Shown here piece by piece: positions 16,364 to 23,706 of a DNA stretch of 38,452 bases. This stretch comes from Thermoleophilia bacterium (lineage in GTDB: Bacteria > Actinomycetota > Thermoleophilia > Gaiellales > Gaiellaceae), in assembly GCA_023382435.1 (NCBI GenBank), contig JAHDVS010000024.1:1-38452 (forward strand), written 5' to 3'. Under the pieces are notes generated by a model. It did no database searches, was not told the origin of the DNA, and saw nothing but the letters and a program-made list of their open reading frames with translations. How positions within the stretch are numbered: the stretch's first letter is position 1; each line of letters opens with the position of its first letter. The position numbers and the translations under genes are program-made.

Positions 16364-17622
16364 CCCGCGCCGGGGGCGCCCTGCGAGGCCTCGATCCGAT
16401 GCTGCCGCGGGCTGTGTGGACGCTCGAGGCGGGCGTGCTCGTCAACTCGTTCGGCACCGGGATCCTCGTCGCGTTCCTCGTCATCTACCTCCACAACGTG
16501 CGCGGCTTCCCGCTCGGCACGTCGGGTCTCGTGATCGCCGCGATCGGCATGGCGGGGCTCGTGTTCGCGCCGCTGTTCGGTCTCGTCGTCGACCGGGTCG
16601 GATCGCGGCGTACCCTGGCCGCGTCCCTCGTGCTGGCCGCGGCCGGGCATGGGCTGTTCGCGCTCGTCACGGAGCCGTGGCACGCGTTCCTGATTGCGGC
16701 GCTCGCGGGCGCCGGCAGCGGAGCGTTCTGGACGTCCCAGCCGAACCTGCTCGCGGGCCTCGCGCCGGTGGAGCGCCGCCACACCGCGTACGCGGTGCAG
16801 CGGAGCGCCTACGCGCTCGGGATCGGCCTCGGCGGCTTCGCGGGCGGCCTGATCGCGACGACCTCGCGGCCCGGGTCGTTCACGACGCTGTTCCTCGTCT
16901 GCGCGGCCTCGAACCTCCTCTTCCTCGCCGTGCTCACCGCGGTCCCGGACGCGCCGCCGCCCGCGCGTGCCGCGGATGGGTCGCGCCAGCGTGGCAGCTA
17001 CCGGGAGGTGCTGCGCCACCGCCCGTTCATGGGGATCGTGTTCCTCAACTTCCTGCTCGTCTCGGTCGGCTACACGCAGCTCGAGCTCCTGCCCGTGTTC
17101 GCCAAGAACGAGGCGGGGGTGAGCGAGCGGGCGATCGGGCTCGTGTTTCTGACGAGCGCCATCGTGCTCGTCACGTGCCAGCTGCCGGTCGCGCGTCTGC
17201 TCGAGGGCCGGTCGCGGCTGCGCGCGCTCGCCCTGATGCCCATGATCTGGGCGGTCGCGTGGCTCGTTGTCGAGTCAGGCGGCGTCTGGCTCGAGGCGAC
17301 CGGGGCGGCGCTCGTGTTCGGTGCCGCCGCCGCGGTGTTCGGCTTCGGAGAGTGCTTCCACGGGCCCACGCAGGGACCGCTCGTGGCCGATCTGGCGCCG
17401 GAGCACCTGCGCGGCCGCTACTGGGCGCTCTCCTCGAACTCCTGGGATCTCGGCTACATCGCGGGGCCGGCAGCCGGAGGATTCCTGCTCGCCGCGGAGC
17501 CGCTCGCGCTCTTTCCGCTGGCGGCGTTTCTCTGCCTCGTCGCCGCCGGTGTCGCGCTCGCGCTCGACCGGCGAATCCCCGTTCAGCTCCGCCTCACACC
17601 CGGCGGCCACCCCGCGCTCTGA
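16360..17622 (+). CDS. Major facilitator superfamily transporter
   Basis: A 420-residue membrane protein with about 12 hydrophobic segments in two six-helix halves. The loop between helices 2 and 3 has the MFS motif A form FGLVVDRVGSRR. A polar central loop near residues 195-215 separates the halves. It resembles drug/proton antiporters of the DHA1 kind, but the substrate cannot be read from sequence. The start GTG 16360 overlaps the dehydrogenase stop (GTGA), so the two are probably cotranslated. An open frame extends upstream through the dehydrogenase gene, but it is a shadow and not a fusion. It ends 9 bp from the convergent ferredoxin gene. Confidence 0.9.
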   Translation: MTRAGGALRGLDPMLPRAVWTLEAGVLVNSFGTGILVAFLVIYLHNVRGFPLGTSGLVIAAIGMAGLVFAPLFGLVVDRVGSRRTLAASLVLAAAGHGLFALVTEPWHAFLIAALAGAGSGAFWTSQPNLLAGLAPVERRHTAYAVQRSAYALGIGLGGFAGGLIATTSRPGSFTTLFLVCAASNLLFLAVLTAVPDAPPPARAADGSRQRGSYREVLRHRPFMGIVFLNFLLVSVGYTQLELLPVFAKNEAGVSERAIGLVFLTSAIVLVTCQLPVARLLEGRSRLRALALMPMIWAVAWLVVESGGVWLEATGAALVFGAAAAVFGFGECFHGPTQGPLVADLAPEHLRGRYWALSSNSWDLGYIAGPAAGGFLLAAEPLALFPLAAFLCLVAAGVALALDRRIPVQLRLTPGGHPAL

Positions 17623-17631
17623 GCCGGTGCC

Positions 17632-17943
17632 CTACCGGGACTCGAGCGGCGGGTTGCGGACGTCGTGCTCGGTCGCGTACGCCTCCGCCAGCTCGTTCAC
17701 GCGCTCCATCCCCTCCGGAAACGCGTAATTGACCTCCACGAACGCACTCCACTTCTCCGGCAGCGCGTCCTCCGGGAAGATCGCCTCCACCGGGCACTCC
17801 GGCTCGCACGCACCACAATCGATGCACTCCTCCGGATCGATCACGAGCAACCGATCGCCCTCGTGAATGCAGTCCACCGGACACACGTCCACACACGAGC
17901 GATCCTTGATGTCGATACAGGGCTCAGCGATGATGTACGTCAT
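17632..17943 (-). CDS. fdxA: Seven-iron ferredoxin
   Basis: A 103-residue electron carrier of the FdxA type. Cys 9, 17 and 50 fit the 3Fe-4S cluster, and Cys 21, 40, 43 and 46 fit the 4Fe-4S cluster. The [13 protein letters not shown] and [17 protein letters not shown] segments are classical, with an additional Cys 25. The acidic C-terminal half (about 60-103) with its EKW region is typical of actinobacterial FdxA. ATG 17943 lies 8 nt from a TACACT box. It is a single-gene unit. Confidence 0.96.
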   Translation of the reverse strand: MTYIIAEPCIDIKDRSCVDVCPVDCIHEGDRLLVIDPEECIDCGACEPECPVEAIFPEDALPEKWSAFVEVNYAFPEGMERVNELAEAYATEHDVRNPPLESR

Positions 17944-17951
17944 AGGCCGGG

Positions 17952-17957
17952 AGTGTA
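17952..17957 (-). promoter_or_regulatory. -10 box (TACACT) for fdxA
   Basis: On the minus strand TACACT is followed by 8 nt and ATG 17943, giving a leader of zero to two bases. Confidence 0.55.
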
Positions 17958-17983
17958 ACGGGTCGATCGGGCACGCCGAGCGG

Positions 17984-18292
17984 CTACCCGACCAGCTCCT
18001 CGACGAGCTCGCCTGCCCGCTCGGCGAGGGCCGAGCGGGCGACGACGCGGTCGAAGCCGGCCGCTCTCGCGCGGCGCAGCCCGTCCGTGTCCGTGTGGTT
18101 CGTGAAGCCGAGAATCGGCGTGTCCGGGTAGGCGTCCGCGACCTCGTCGGGATCGACGCGGGCGATGTCGACGATCACGAGGTCGGGCGGGTCGATGCTC
18201 TCCGTGCTGACGAGCTTGTGGCTCGTGCCGAGGAGGGCGTCGAGCTTACCGCGGAAGAACAGATCGACGCCTGCAACCAGGATCGTCGCCAC
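17984..18292 (-). CDS. Stand-alone receiver-like protein, degenerate
   Basis: A 102-residue single domain with the alternating strand/helix pattern of CheY. Strand 1 is ATILVAGVD, where the usual acidic pair is reduced to one Asp. Strand 3 is [11 protein letters not shown], with a candidate phospho-acceptor Asp. Strand 4 is TPILGFTNH, with a Thr at the switch position. Strand 5 is VVARSAL, where the conserved Lys is Arg. It is probably a pseudo-receiver acting by protein contact. GTG 18292 is chosen because TATCTT lies 7 nt upstream; a TTG at 18301 would overlap that box. No kinase or output-domain partner is adjacent. Confidence 0.7.
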   Translation of the reverse strand: MATILVAGVDLFFRGKLDALLGTSHKLVSTESIDPPDLVIVDIARVDPDEVADAYPDTPILGFTNHTDTDGLRRARAAGFDRVVARSALAERAGELVEELVG

Positions 18293-18299
18293 GATGGTC

Positions 18300-18305
18300 A
18301 AGATA
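18300..18305 (-). promoter_or_regulatory. -10 box (TATCTT) for the receiver-like gene
   Basis: On the minus strand TATCTT is followed by 7 nt (GACCATC) and GTG 18292, which decides the start against the in-frame TTG at 18301. Confidence 0.5.
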
Positions 18306-18366
18306 TCACCCTTCCCCCGCCGGGAACAGCAACGGGTGAGCAGCGCGGGCGAAGTGGCGCCAGGCG

Positions 18367-19065
18367 TCAGCCCAGGCCGAGGAAGTCGCGAGCTCGGCTG
18401 ACGCCGACGTTCAGCCACCAGAAGCGGTCGAAGAACAGCAGGAGCCCGACACCGACGAGGATCAGGCCGCTCGCGACCCGCACGGCCGTGTAGTGGTCGC
18501 GCAGCCAGCGGGAGGCGCTCATCACCCGACCGAAGCCGACGCCGAGCAGGAGGAAGGGGACGGCGAGCCCGAGCGAGTAGACGGCGAGGAGCACCGACCC
18601 CTTCCAGGCGGTGCTCGCGTCGCCGGCGAGCAGCAGGATCGAACCGAGCACCGGGCCGACGCAGGGGGCGGCGCAGACCGCGAAGGCGCTGCCGAGCAGC
18701 AGCCCGGAGCCGCGTCCGCGGGCGCGCTCGAGCAGCCCGGGCGCGGCGAGCCGCTCGAGGTACGGGAGCGGCAGCAGCCCCATCAGCCCGAAGCCGAGCA
18801 CGACGATCACGAGCCCCGCGATCTGCGGCACGAGCCGCCGGTCGCCGCCGACCACGCCGAGGCTAGCGATCGCGGTTCCGAGCGCGACGAAGACGACGGT
18901 GAAACCGACCACGAACGGCAGGCTCGCCAGGAGCACGCGCCGGCCGCCGACGCCGGGCTGCGTGCCAGACACGGCGGACAGGTAGCCCGGCACGAGCGGC
19001 AGAACGCACGGGGTCACGAACGAGAGAAGGCCTGCCACGAATGCGAGCGGGATCTTCGCGTCCAC
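18367..19065 (-). CDS. ccdA: Cytochrome c biogenesis thiol transporter CcdA
   Basis: A 232-residue six-helix membrane protein of the CcdA/DsbD-beta family, which passes electrons from cytosolic thioredoxin across the membrane to extracytoplasmic thiol proteins. The paired redox cysteines are in LLSFVTPCVLPLVPGYLS (C20) and AVCAAPCVGPVLGS. The length is standard. It starts at GTG 19065, 6 nt after the CcmH-like stop, and is the last gene of a tlpA-ccmH-ccdA group, where it would reduce the TlpA-like protein. Confidence 0.92.
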   Translation of the reverse strand: MDAKIPLAFVAGLLSFVTPCVLPLVPGYLSAVSGTQPGVGGRRVLLASLPFVVGFTVVFVALGTAIASLGVVGGDRRLVPQIAGLVIVVLGFGLMGLLPLPYLERLAAPGLLERARGRGSGLLLGSAFAVCAAPCVGPVLGSILLLAGDASTAWKGSVLLAVYSLGLAVPFLLLGVGFGRVMSASRWLRDHYTAVRVASGLILVGVGLLLFFDRFWWLNVGVSRARDFLGLG

Positions 19066-19071
19066 CGTCGC

Positions 19072-19542
19072 CTACCCGTCGAAGCGGGCGAGCTCCTCGT
19101 CGAGACGCCGCTCGAGCTCCGGATCGAGCCTCCCGCTGGGCTCCCCGGGAGGGTCGCCCGGGGCAGCCCGGCCGGTACCGCGCGTCCAGCGCCAGGCAAG
19201 CGCGCCCACCACGCCGGCGGCGGCGACGAGCCCGGCGAGGGGTAGCACCCAGGCGATCAGGTTGAAGCCGGACTTCGGCGGCGCGTTCAGCACGGCCTCG
19301 CCGAACTGGTCGACGAGCGCGTCCTTGATCTGCGTCTTCGTGTCCCCGGCCGCGATCCGCTCGCTGATGAACTCGCGCATGCGCTCGGCGATCGGCGAGT
19401 CGGAGAGCTCGAGCGTGGTCTTGCAGGTCGGGCAGGTCACCTCGCCCTCGAGCTCGGCGAGCGTCGGGCTCTGCTCGCTCGCGAGTGCCGGCGCGGCGAG
19501 CAGCAGCGCGACCGCGAGCGCGACGAGGACGGCGCGGGTCAC
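19072..19542 (-). CDS. ccmH: CcmH-like cytochrome c maturation protein
   Basis: A 156-residue protein with an N-terminal signal peptide or anchor (about 4-22). The CcmH-type redox motif CPTC (C37, C40) lies before LELSDSPIAERMREFI, and a C-terminal transmembrane helix (about 95-120) is followed by an acidic cytoplasmic tail. In System I cytochrome c maturation it keeps the apocytochrome haem-binding cysteines reduced. GTG 19542 overlaps the stop of the TlpA-like gene (GTGA). No CcmF, ResB or CcsA is in the window. Confidence 0.88.
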   Translation of the reverse strand: MTRAVLVALAVALLLAAPALASEQSPTLAELEGEVTCPTCKTTLELSDSPIAERMREFISERIAAGDTKTQIKDALVDQFGEAVLNAPPKSGFNLIAWVLPLAGLVAAAGVVGALAWRWTRGTGRAAPGDPPGEPSGRLDPELERRLDEELARFDG

Positions 19543-20090
19543 GGCGAGAGAGCGAGCCGGATGTTCGCCTCGAGCGCCTCGGCATCGATCTCCGCGGGCA
19601 CGCGGCTCACGATCCGCCCCTCCGCGTCGACGAAATACGTCTCGGGGAAGCCGGTGATCCCGAAGCGCCCGAGCGTCTCGCCCGGACCGTCGTGGACGTT
19701 CGGGTAGGTGATCTGGTAGCGCTCGACGAACGCGCGCGCGTCGCCGAGGAAGTCCTGGGCGTTCACGCCGAGGAAGGCGACGCCCCGGTCGCCCCACCGC
19801 TGCGATGCCTCCTCGAGCAGCGGCGCCTCGTTGCGGCAGGGCACGCACCAGGAGGCCCAGAAGTTGACCACGACGACCTGCCCCCTGTAGGAGGCGAGGT
19901 CGATCTCGCCGTCGCCCCCGAGCAGGGGCAGTATCAGCTCGGGCGCGGGCGGCCGCTCGCCGTCGTCGGCGGCGGCGGCGACATTACGCCCCTCGGCGTT
20001 GGCCGCGAGCCGCCAGCCGAGCAGGCCGAGCAAGAGCGCGATCACGCAGACGGCGCCGATCTGCAGGCCGAGCTTGGCGCGGCGAGGCAT
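19539..20090 (-). CDS. TlpA/ResA-like thiol-disulfide oxidoreductase
   Basis: A 183-residue membrane-anchored thioredoxin-fold protein. A transmembrane helix (about 8-28) is followed by a thioredoxin domain with active site WCVPC (C82, C85) in NFWASWCVPCRNEAP and the cis-Pro segment ITGFPETYFVD. It likely reduces apocytochrome or CcmH cysteines outside the membrane, receiving electrons through CcdA encoded two genes downstream. The ATG is 10 nt from a TACCCT box, so it may have its own promoter in the 27-bp gap after the L,D-transpeptidase. Confidence 0.92.
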   Translation of the reverse strand: MPRRAKLGLQIGAVCVIALLLGLLGWRLAANAEGRNVAAAADDGERPPAPELILPLLGGDGEIDLASYRGQVVVVNFWASWCVPCRNEAPLLEEASQRWGDRGVAFLGVNAQDFLGDARAFVERYQITYPNVHDGPGETLGRFGITGFPETYFVDAEGRIVSRVPAEIDAEALEANIRLALSP

Positions 20091-20100
20091 TCCGAGGGAA

Positions 20101-20106
20101 AGGGTA
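20101..20106 (-). promoter_or_regulatory. Possible -10 box (TACCCT) for tlpA-ccmH-ccdA
   Basis: On the minus strand TACCCT ends 10 nt before ATG 20090, predicting a leader of about three bases. Confidence 0.4.
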
Positions 20107-20117
20107 GCCGCGCGCCG

Positions 20118-21146
20118 TCAGGCCTTGACGATGAAGACCGGGGTTCCGATCTCGACGTGCTCGAACAGCCACTCGGCGTCGCGAATCAGCATGCGGATGC
20201 AGCCGTGGGAGGCCGAGTAGCCGATCGAGGCCGAGTCCGGGGTGCCGTGGATTCCGACGTACTGCGCGGAGAGGCCCATCCAGCGCGTGCCGAGCGGGTT
20301 TCCGGGCCCGGGCGGGACCGGCTTGTCGTCCTTCGCCCACGGGGACGGGGGCGGGTACCACCACGGGTTCCTCCACTTCGCCTCGACGTGGAAGCGCCCG
20401 AGCGGTGTCGGGTACGAGGCCTGGCCGGTGGCGACCCGAAACTGGCGCTTCAGCCGCTCGCCGTTGTAGAGGAACAGGCGCTTCGACTCGCGCCTGATCA
20501 CGACCACGGGGCCGAAGCTCGAGGAAGTCAGCCTGGGCCGGAGCACCTTGCCTTCGAGGTTGAGCGGTCCCCGCGTTCCGGTGCGGAGCGCCCGCACGAT
20601 CGCTGCCGTCATCGCGGAGCGCCCCAGGCGGAACCCGTCACGCGGCTTCGTGATCCTGGGCGCCAGCTTCACGAGGCGTACCCTCGAGTCGACTGCCGCC
20701 CTCGAGTACCTCGCGTTGAGCCCGGCGACGTACGCCCGCACGGTCTTGCCCCTGACGGCGACGACCAGGTCGATGGCGCTGCCGGGTACCGCGGCGAGCG
20801 CTTTACCGATCGCGCCGTCCACGTACGCCTTGGCACCGAGCCGCTCGGGGGTGGCGGTCCAGCGCCTGCGCCCGTGGCTGAAGGCGAGCGGCTCCGCGAA
20901 CGCGGCCTCGACGAGAACTTTCGCCTCGTCGGCGGTCAGGCCGCCGACGTCGAGACCGGCGATCGTGACGCCGGCTGGAACGAGAGTGGACGGGTCGCCG
21001 GGAGGGTCGGTGTCGGGCGGCGGCTCGACGGGCGGAGGTGGCGGCTCGTCCGCCGCGCCGCTCGGCGCGAGGACGGCGCCGGACGCGGACGCGACGCCCA
21101 CGAGCAGTACGGCCAGCGCGAGCAGGGGGAGAAACCGTCTCAGCAC
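20118..21146 (-). CDS. L,D-transpeptidase (YkuD domain) with PG_binding_4-like region
   Basis: A 342-residue exported cell-wall enzyme expected to form 3-3 peptidoglycan cross-links or attach proteins to the wall. The signal peptide or anchor (about 3-24) precedes a Pro-rich linker (35-55) and a VanW-associated PG_binding_4-like region (about 60-190). The YkuD domain ends in HGTPDSASIGYSASHGCIRM, with catalytic Cys and both histidines. GTG 21146 overlaps the end of the glycerophosphodiesterase gene by 7 bp, so the two are coupled. Confidence 0.92.
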   Translation of the reverse strand: MLRRFLPLLALAVLLVGVASASGAVLAPSGAADEPPPPPVEPPPDTDPPGDPSTLVPAGVTIAGLDVGGLTADEAKVLVEAAFAEPLAFSHGRRRWTATPERLGAKAYVDGAIGKALAAVPGSAIDLVVAVRGKTVRAYVAGLNARYSRAAVDSRVRLVKLAPRITKPRDGFRLGRSAMTAAIVRALRTGTRGPLNLEGKVLRPRLTSSSFGPVVVIRRESKRLFLYNGERLKRQFRVATGQASYPTPLGRFHVEAKWRNPWWYPPPSPWAKDDKPVPPGPGNPLGTRWMGLSAQYVGIHGTPDSASIGYSASHGCIRMLIRDAEWLFEHVEIGTPVFIVKA

Positions 21147-21871
21147 GACTCCCGATGGTAGCCGTCGCGGAAGATCCGCGGATCGTTCGAGATCACTCCG
21201 TCGACGCCCGCCTCGAGAACGCGTTCGAGCAGCCCCGGATCGTCGACGGTCCAGGCGAACACGCGCACGCCGCGACGGTGGCAGCGCTCGACGACCGCGG
21301 GGGAGAGCACGGAGAAGTGGAGCATCGCGAACGATGCCGCCGCCGCCTCCACCATGCCCGCGATCCGATGCGGCAGCGCCCGCCGCAGGGCCGCGGCGCC
21401 GGCGCTGACGAGCGGTGCGAGCACGCGACGCTCCGCGAGGCCCCGGCGGTCCCACGGGTAGGAGATCCCGGTGCGCAGAGCCGGCTCACTCGCCCGGAGC
21501 GCGCGCAGACTCGCGGGGAAGAACGAGCATGCGATCGTCCGCTCGACGAGACCGTGTCGTGCGAGCGCCGCCACGATCTCTCCTTCGCGGCCGTGCCACT
21601 TGAGATCGAGGGCGACGCCGACGTGCGGGGGGGCCTCGCGGGCGAGGAAGGCGAGCGCCTCGTCGAGCGTCGGGGCGGCCGGCGGGACCTCCTCGCGCGA
21701 GTGGGCGAGCACGAGCCTCCCATCGGGAGCGGCGACGACGTCGAACTCGACGAGATCGACGTCGTGCTCGAGGGCGGCCGCCAGCGAGGCGATCGTGTTC
21801 TCCGGGGCGAGCGCGGCCGCGCCCCGGTGCCCGACGCGCAGGTACGCGAGCCCGCTCCGGGGGAGGATCAT
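21140..21871 (-). CDS. Glycerophosphodiester phosphodiesterase
   Basis: A 243-residue TIM-barrel enzyme that releases glycerol 3-phosphate from glycerophosphodiesters produced in lipid or teichoic-acid turnover. The N-terminal GHRGAAALAPENT and the metal ligands in VEFDVVAAPDGRLVLAHS are present. The second catalytic His is followed by Ser instead of the usual Asp. VFAWTVDDPGLLERVLEAG and GVISNDP near the end are typical. No signal peptide is seen, so it is probably cytosolic. It is the first gene of the coupled pair with the L,D-transpeptidase; no -10 box fits its ATG well. Confidence 0.9.
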   Translation of the reverse strand: MILPRSGLAYLRVGHRGAAALAPENTIASLAAALEHDVDLVEFDVVAAPDGRLVLAHSREEVPPAAPTLDEALAFLAREAPPHVGVALDLKWHGREGEIVAALARHGLVERTIACSFFPASLRALRASEPALRTGISYPWDRRGLAERRVLAPLVSAGAAALRRALPHRIAGMVEAAAASFAMLHFSVLSPAVVERCHRRGVRVFAWTVDDPGLLERVLEAGVDGVISNDPRIFRDGYHRESC

Positions 21872-21945
21872 CCGGGTAGCTTGACCGATCCCACGGGCGC
21901 TTCGTGTTGCATCAGCGGGCGCGAGTCGCGAGAATGACAGGTTGC

Positions 21946-22188
21946 ATGGCCGCCAGCCTCCCGCGCAGGCGCCCCGAGGAGGGCGCGCACCCCCCGATCG
22001 GTGACCCGCTCACCGTCCATCGGGCCTTCCGGGCCCATCGCCACAAACGACTGGTTCGGATCGAGCACCGGCGCGAGCTGAAGCACGCGCGCCGGCGGTT
22101 CTGGATCCTCGTCGGCACGCTCTTCGTGGTCGCGGTCTTCCTGAGCGTGACGATCTGGGAGCAGATCCAGTCGATGTTCGGGATCTGA
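21946..22188 (+). CDS. Small tail-anchored membrane protein
   Basis: An 80-residue protein. A basic, His/Arg-rich N-terminal half precedes one transmembrane segment at about residues 52-73. It is probably cytoplasmic with a C-terminal membrane anchor. The family is unknown. ATG 21946 is chosen; in-frame ATGs at 21934 and 21904 are alternatives, and none has a clear SD or -10 box. The next gene starts 5 nt after its stop, so the two form an operon divergent from the glycerophosphodiesterase. Confidence 0.6.
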   Translation: MAASLPRRRPEEGAHPPIGDPLTVHRAFRAHRHKRLVRIEHRRELKHARRRFWILVGTLFVVAVFLSVTIWEQIQSMFGI

Positions 22189-22193
22189 GCACG

Positions 22194-22622
22194 ATGAGCG
22201 AGCCACGCCGGCCCAGCGTTCCAAGCCTTGCCCGCCCCGGGGAGGCGCTCACCTGGCTGGCCGGGGTGATCCTGGCGGTGAGCGCGTTCACCGGCTGGTA
22301 CTCGTTTGAGGGCCAGCTGTTCACGGTGTCCGTGTTGGGCTGGCACACGGGGACGCTCGGTAAGCTCGTGCTGTTCGCCGGGCTGGCGGTGCTCCTGCTG
22401 CTCGTGCTCGGCGCGACGGGGCTCGAGTTGCCGGCGCAGCTGCCGGCCGGAGGCGTGGTGGCCGGGCTCGGCGGGCTCGCCACGGTCTTCGTCCTGATCC
22501 GGCTGATCGACATCCCCGACCGGTTCGCGGGCACCGGGCGGGGGATCGGGATCTGGATCAGCCTGCTCGCGGGCCTGCTCGTCGTCGTCGCGGGCCTGCT
22601 GAAGGCCAGCGACGAGCTCTGA
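22194..22622 (+). CDS. Four-helix membrane protein, unknown function
   Basis: A 142-residue protein with four hydrophobic segments (about 17-38, 55-75, 85-105 and 118-138) and a short polar N-terminus. No family is recognised. Aromatic and Gly residues follow helix 1 in AFTGWYSFEG, a pattern seen in many actinobacterial small membrane proteins. It is coupled to the upstream tail-anchored gene. The last 65 bp overlap the convergent PAP2 phosphatase gene. Confidence 0.75.
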   Translation: MSEPRRPSVPSLARPGEALTWLAGVILAVSAFTGWYSFEGQLFTVSVLGWHTGTLGKLVLFAGLAVLLLLVLGATGLELPAQLPAGGVVAGLGGLATVFVLIRLIDIPDRFAGTGRGIGIWISLLAGLLVVVAGLLKASDEL

Positions 22623-23109
22623 GCACCGCCGTGGCCGCGGCCACGGCCGCGCCGATCCCGGCCCCGGCGAGCACGTCCGTGGGATAGTGGACGCCCCCGT
22701 AGACCCGCGAGAACCCGATCGCGAGCGCGAGTAGCGCGAGCGCGAGCGCCGCACGGGGCAGGATGAGGGCGAGCAGGATCGCGCCGGCGGCGCTGGTGGC
22801 CGCATGCCCGGAGGGGAAGGAGGCCCCGACCGTGGCTCCCATGAGCGCGTCGACACCCGGCACGGCCTCGAAGGGCCGCGGGCGCTGGACGAGCACCTTG
22901 ATAGCGAGAGTCACGAGATCGGCCGTCCAGACGCACGCGGCCGTGGCAGCGAGCACTGGCAGCACCGAGACCCGGGCGCGGCGGGCGACGAGCGGCGCGA
23001 TCGCGATCCAGGCCAGCCCGGCGAAGCCGGCGAATCCGAGCGCGACGCAGACGGCGTCGAACGGGCCCGTGCGGTGCTCGGCGAGCCACAGGACGGCGTC
23101 ACGGTCCAC
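22558..23109 (-). CDS. PAP2-family membrane phosphatase
   Basis: A 183-residue integral membrane acid phosphatase, probably acting on phosphatidic acid or undecaprenyl pyrophosphate at the outer face of the membrane. The three-part active site is complete: KVLVQRPRP, SFPSGHA and SRVYGGVHYPTDVLAG. Five to six hydrophobic segments are visible, and the C-terminus is Arg/Pro-rich. The GTG start lies 4 nt after the stop of the preceding small membrane gene. The 3' end overlaps the convergent gene by 65 bp. Confidence 0.92.
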   Translation of the reverse strand: MDRDAVLWLAEHRTGPFDAVCVALGFAGFAGLAWIAIAPLVARRARVSVLPVLAATAACVWTADLVTLAIKVLVQRPRPFEAVPGVDALMGATVGASFPSGHAATSAAGAILLALILPRAALALALLALAIGFSRVYGGVHYPTDVLAGAGIGAAVAAATAVLRARRWPSAGPRRRRAGPRAG

Positions 23110-23113
23110 CGCC

Positions 23114-23380
23114 CTAGGGCTCGGTGACCGTGACCGTGACCGCCGGACCGATCGTGGCGGGGACGAGCGTCCTCACGATCGTCTGCTCCCCACCCGGCTT
23201 CGGGGCGTCCTCGAGCGCCCGGCCGACCACGAGTCCGGCGAAGAAGACGATCGCCGCGACGATCAGCCCGGCCGCGGCAGCGATGGTGGCCCTCCTGCCG
23301 CGGCGCCGTCGCGGCGGGGGCCTGCGCTCCCGTCGCGGCGGCGGCTGCCCGACGTCGGGCCCGTGCGCACTCCCCTCCAC
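23114..23380 (-). CDS. Small single-pass membrane protein
   Basis: An 88-residue protein. A Pro/Arg-rich cytoplasmic N-terminus (about 10-30) is followed by one transmembrane helix (about 32-53) and a short external tail ending in a Thr/Val-rich stretch (AVTVTVTEP). Function is unknown. The GTG start is 8 nt from a TAGAAT box that overlaps the previous stop codon. It is followed by the PAP2 gene with a 4-nt gap, so the two are probably cotranscribed. Confidence 0.7.
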   Translation of the reverse strand: MEGSAHGPDVGQPPPRRERRPPPRRRRGRRATIAAAAGLIVAAIVFFAGLVVGRALEDAPKPGGEQTIVRTLVPATIGPAVTVTVTEP

Positions 23381-23388
23381 GGCAGCGG

Positions 23389-23394
23389 ATTCTA
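23389..23394 (-). promoter_or_regulatory. -10 box (TAGAAT) overlapping a stop codon
   Basis: On the minus strand the TAG stop of the gene ending at 23392 forms the first half of TAGAAT, followed by 8 nt and GTG 23380. Confidence 0.5.
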
Positions 23395-23706
23395 CGGACC
23401 GAAGTCGAGCGCCCTGCGCGCGTAGGCATCGAAGGCCGCGTCCAGGACGAGCGCGGCGTCGCGGACGCCGGCGCGAGCGCCCGGCGGGACCCGCTCCGCG
23501 ACCAGCTCACGCACCCAGTCCTCGGCGCCCGGGTGCGCAGCGGCGAGCTGCTCGAGCGTGAAGTGCTGCCCGATCCGCCGGCGTAGCTCGTCGGCGACGG
23601 CGTCGACGAGATCGAGCAGCTGATCGTGGCGGGCGGGCTCGGCGGCCTCCGCGGCGAGCCGCCGGCGGCCATCCTCCCACTGGTGGCGCGCGCTCCAGAC
23701 CGTCAA
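23392..23706 (-). CDS. Small helical protein coupled to DUF501, TTG start
   Basis: A 104-residue, mostly helical cytoplasmic protein beginning with a Trp-rich segment (WSARHQWEDGRRR). Charged helices follow, including DLVDAVADELRRRIGQHFTLEQL. No family is recognised. TTG 23706 is preferred because it overlaps the DUF501 stop (TTGA), matching the coupling seen between other genes in this operon. It is the last gene of the mfd-to-DUF501 run before a new promoter. Confidence 0.7.
   Translation of the reverse strand: MTVWSARHQWEDGRRRLAAEAAEPARHDQLLDLVDAVADELRRRIGQHFTLEQLAAAHPGAEDWVRELVAERVPPGARAGVRDAALVLDAAFDAYARRALDFGP

Noticed and set aside
15679-17622. Possible dehydrogenase-transporter fusion
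   Set aside because: The upstream part of this frame is out of frame with the real dehydrogenase and is Arg-rich shadow; the transporter starts at GTG 16360.
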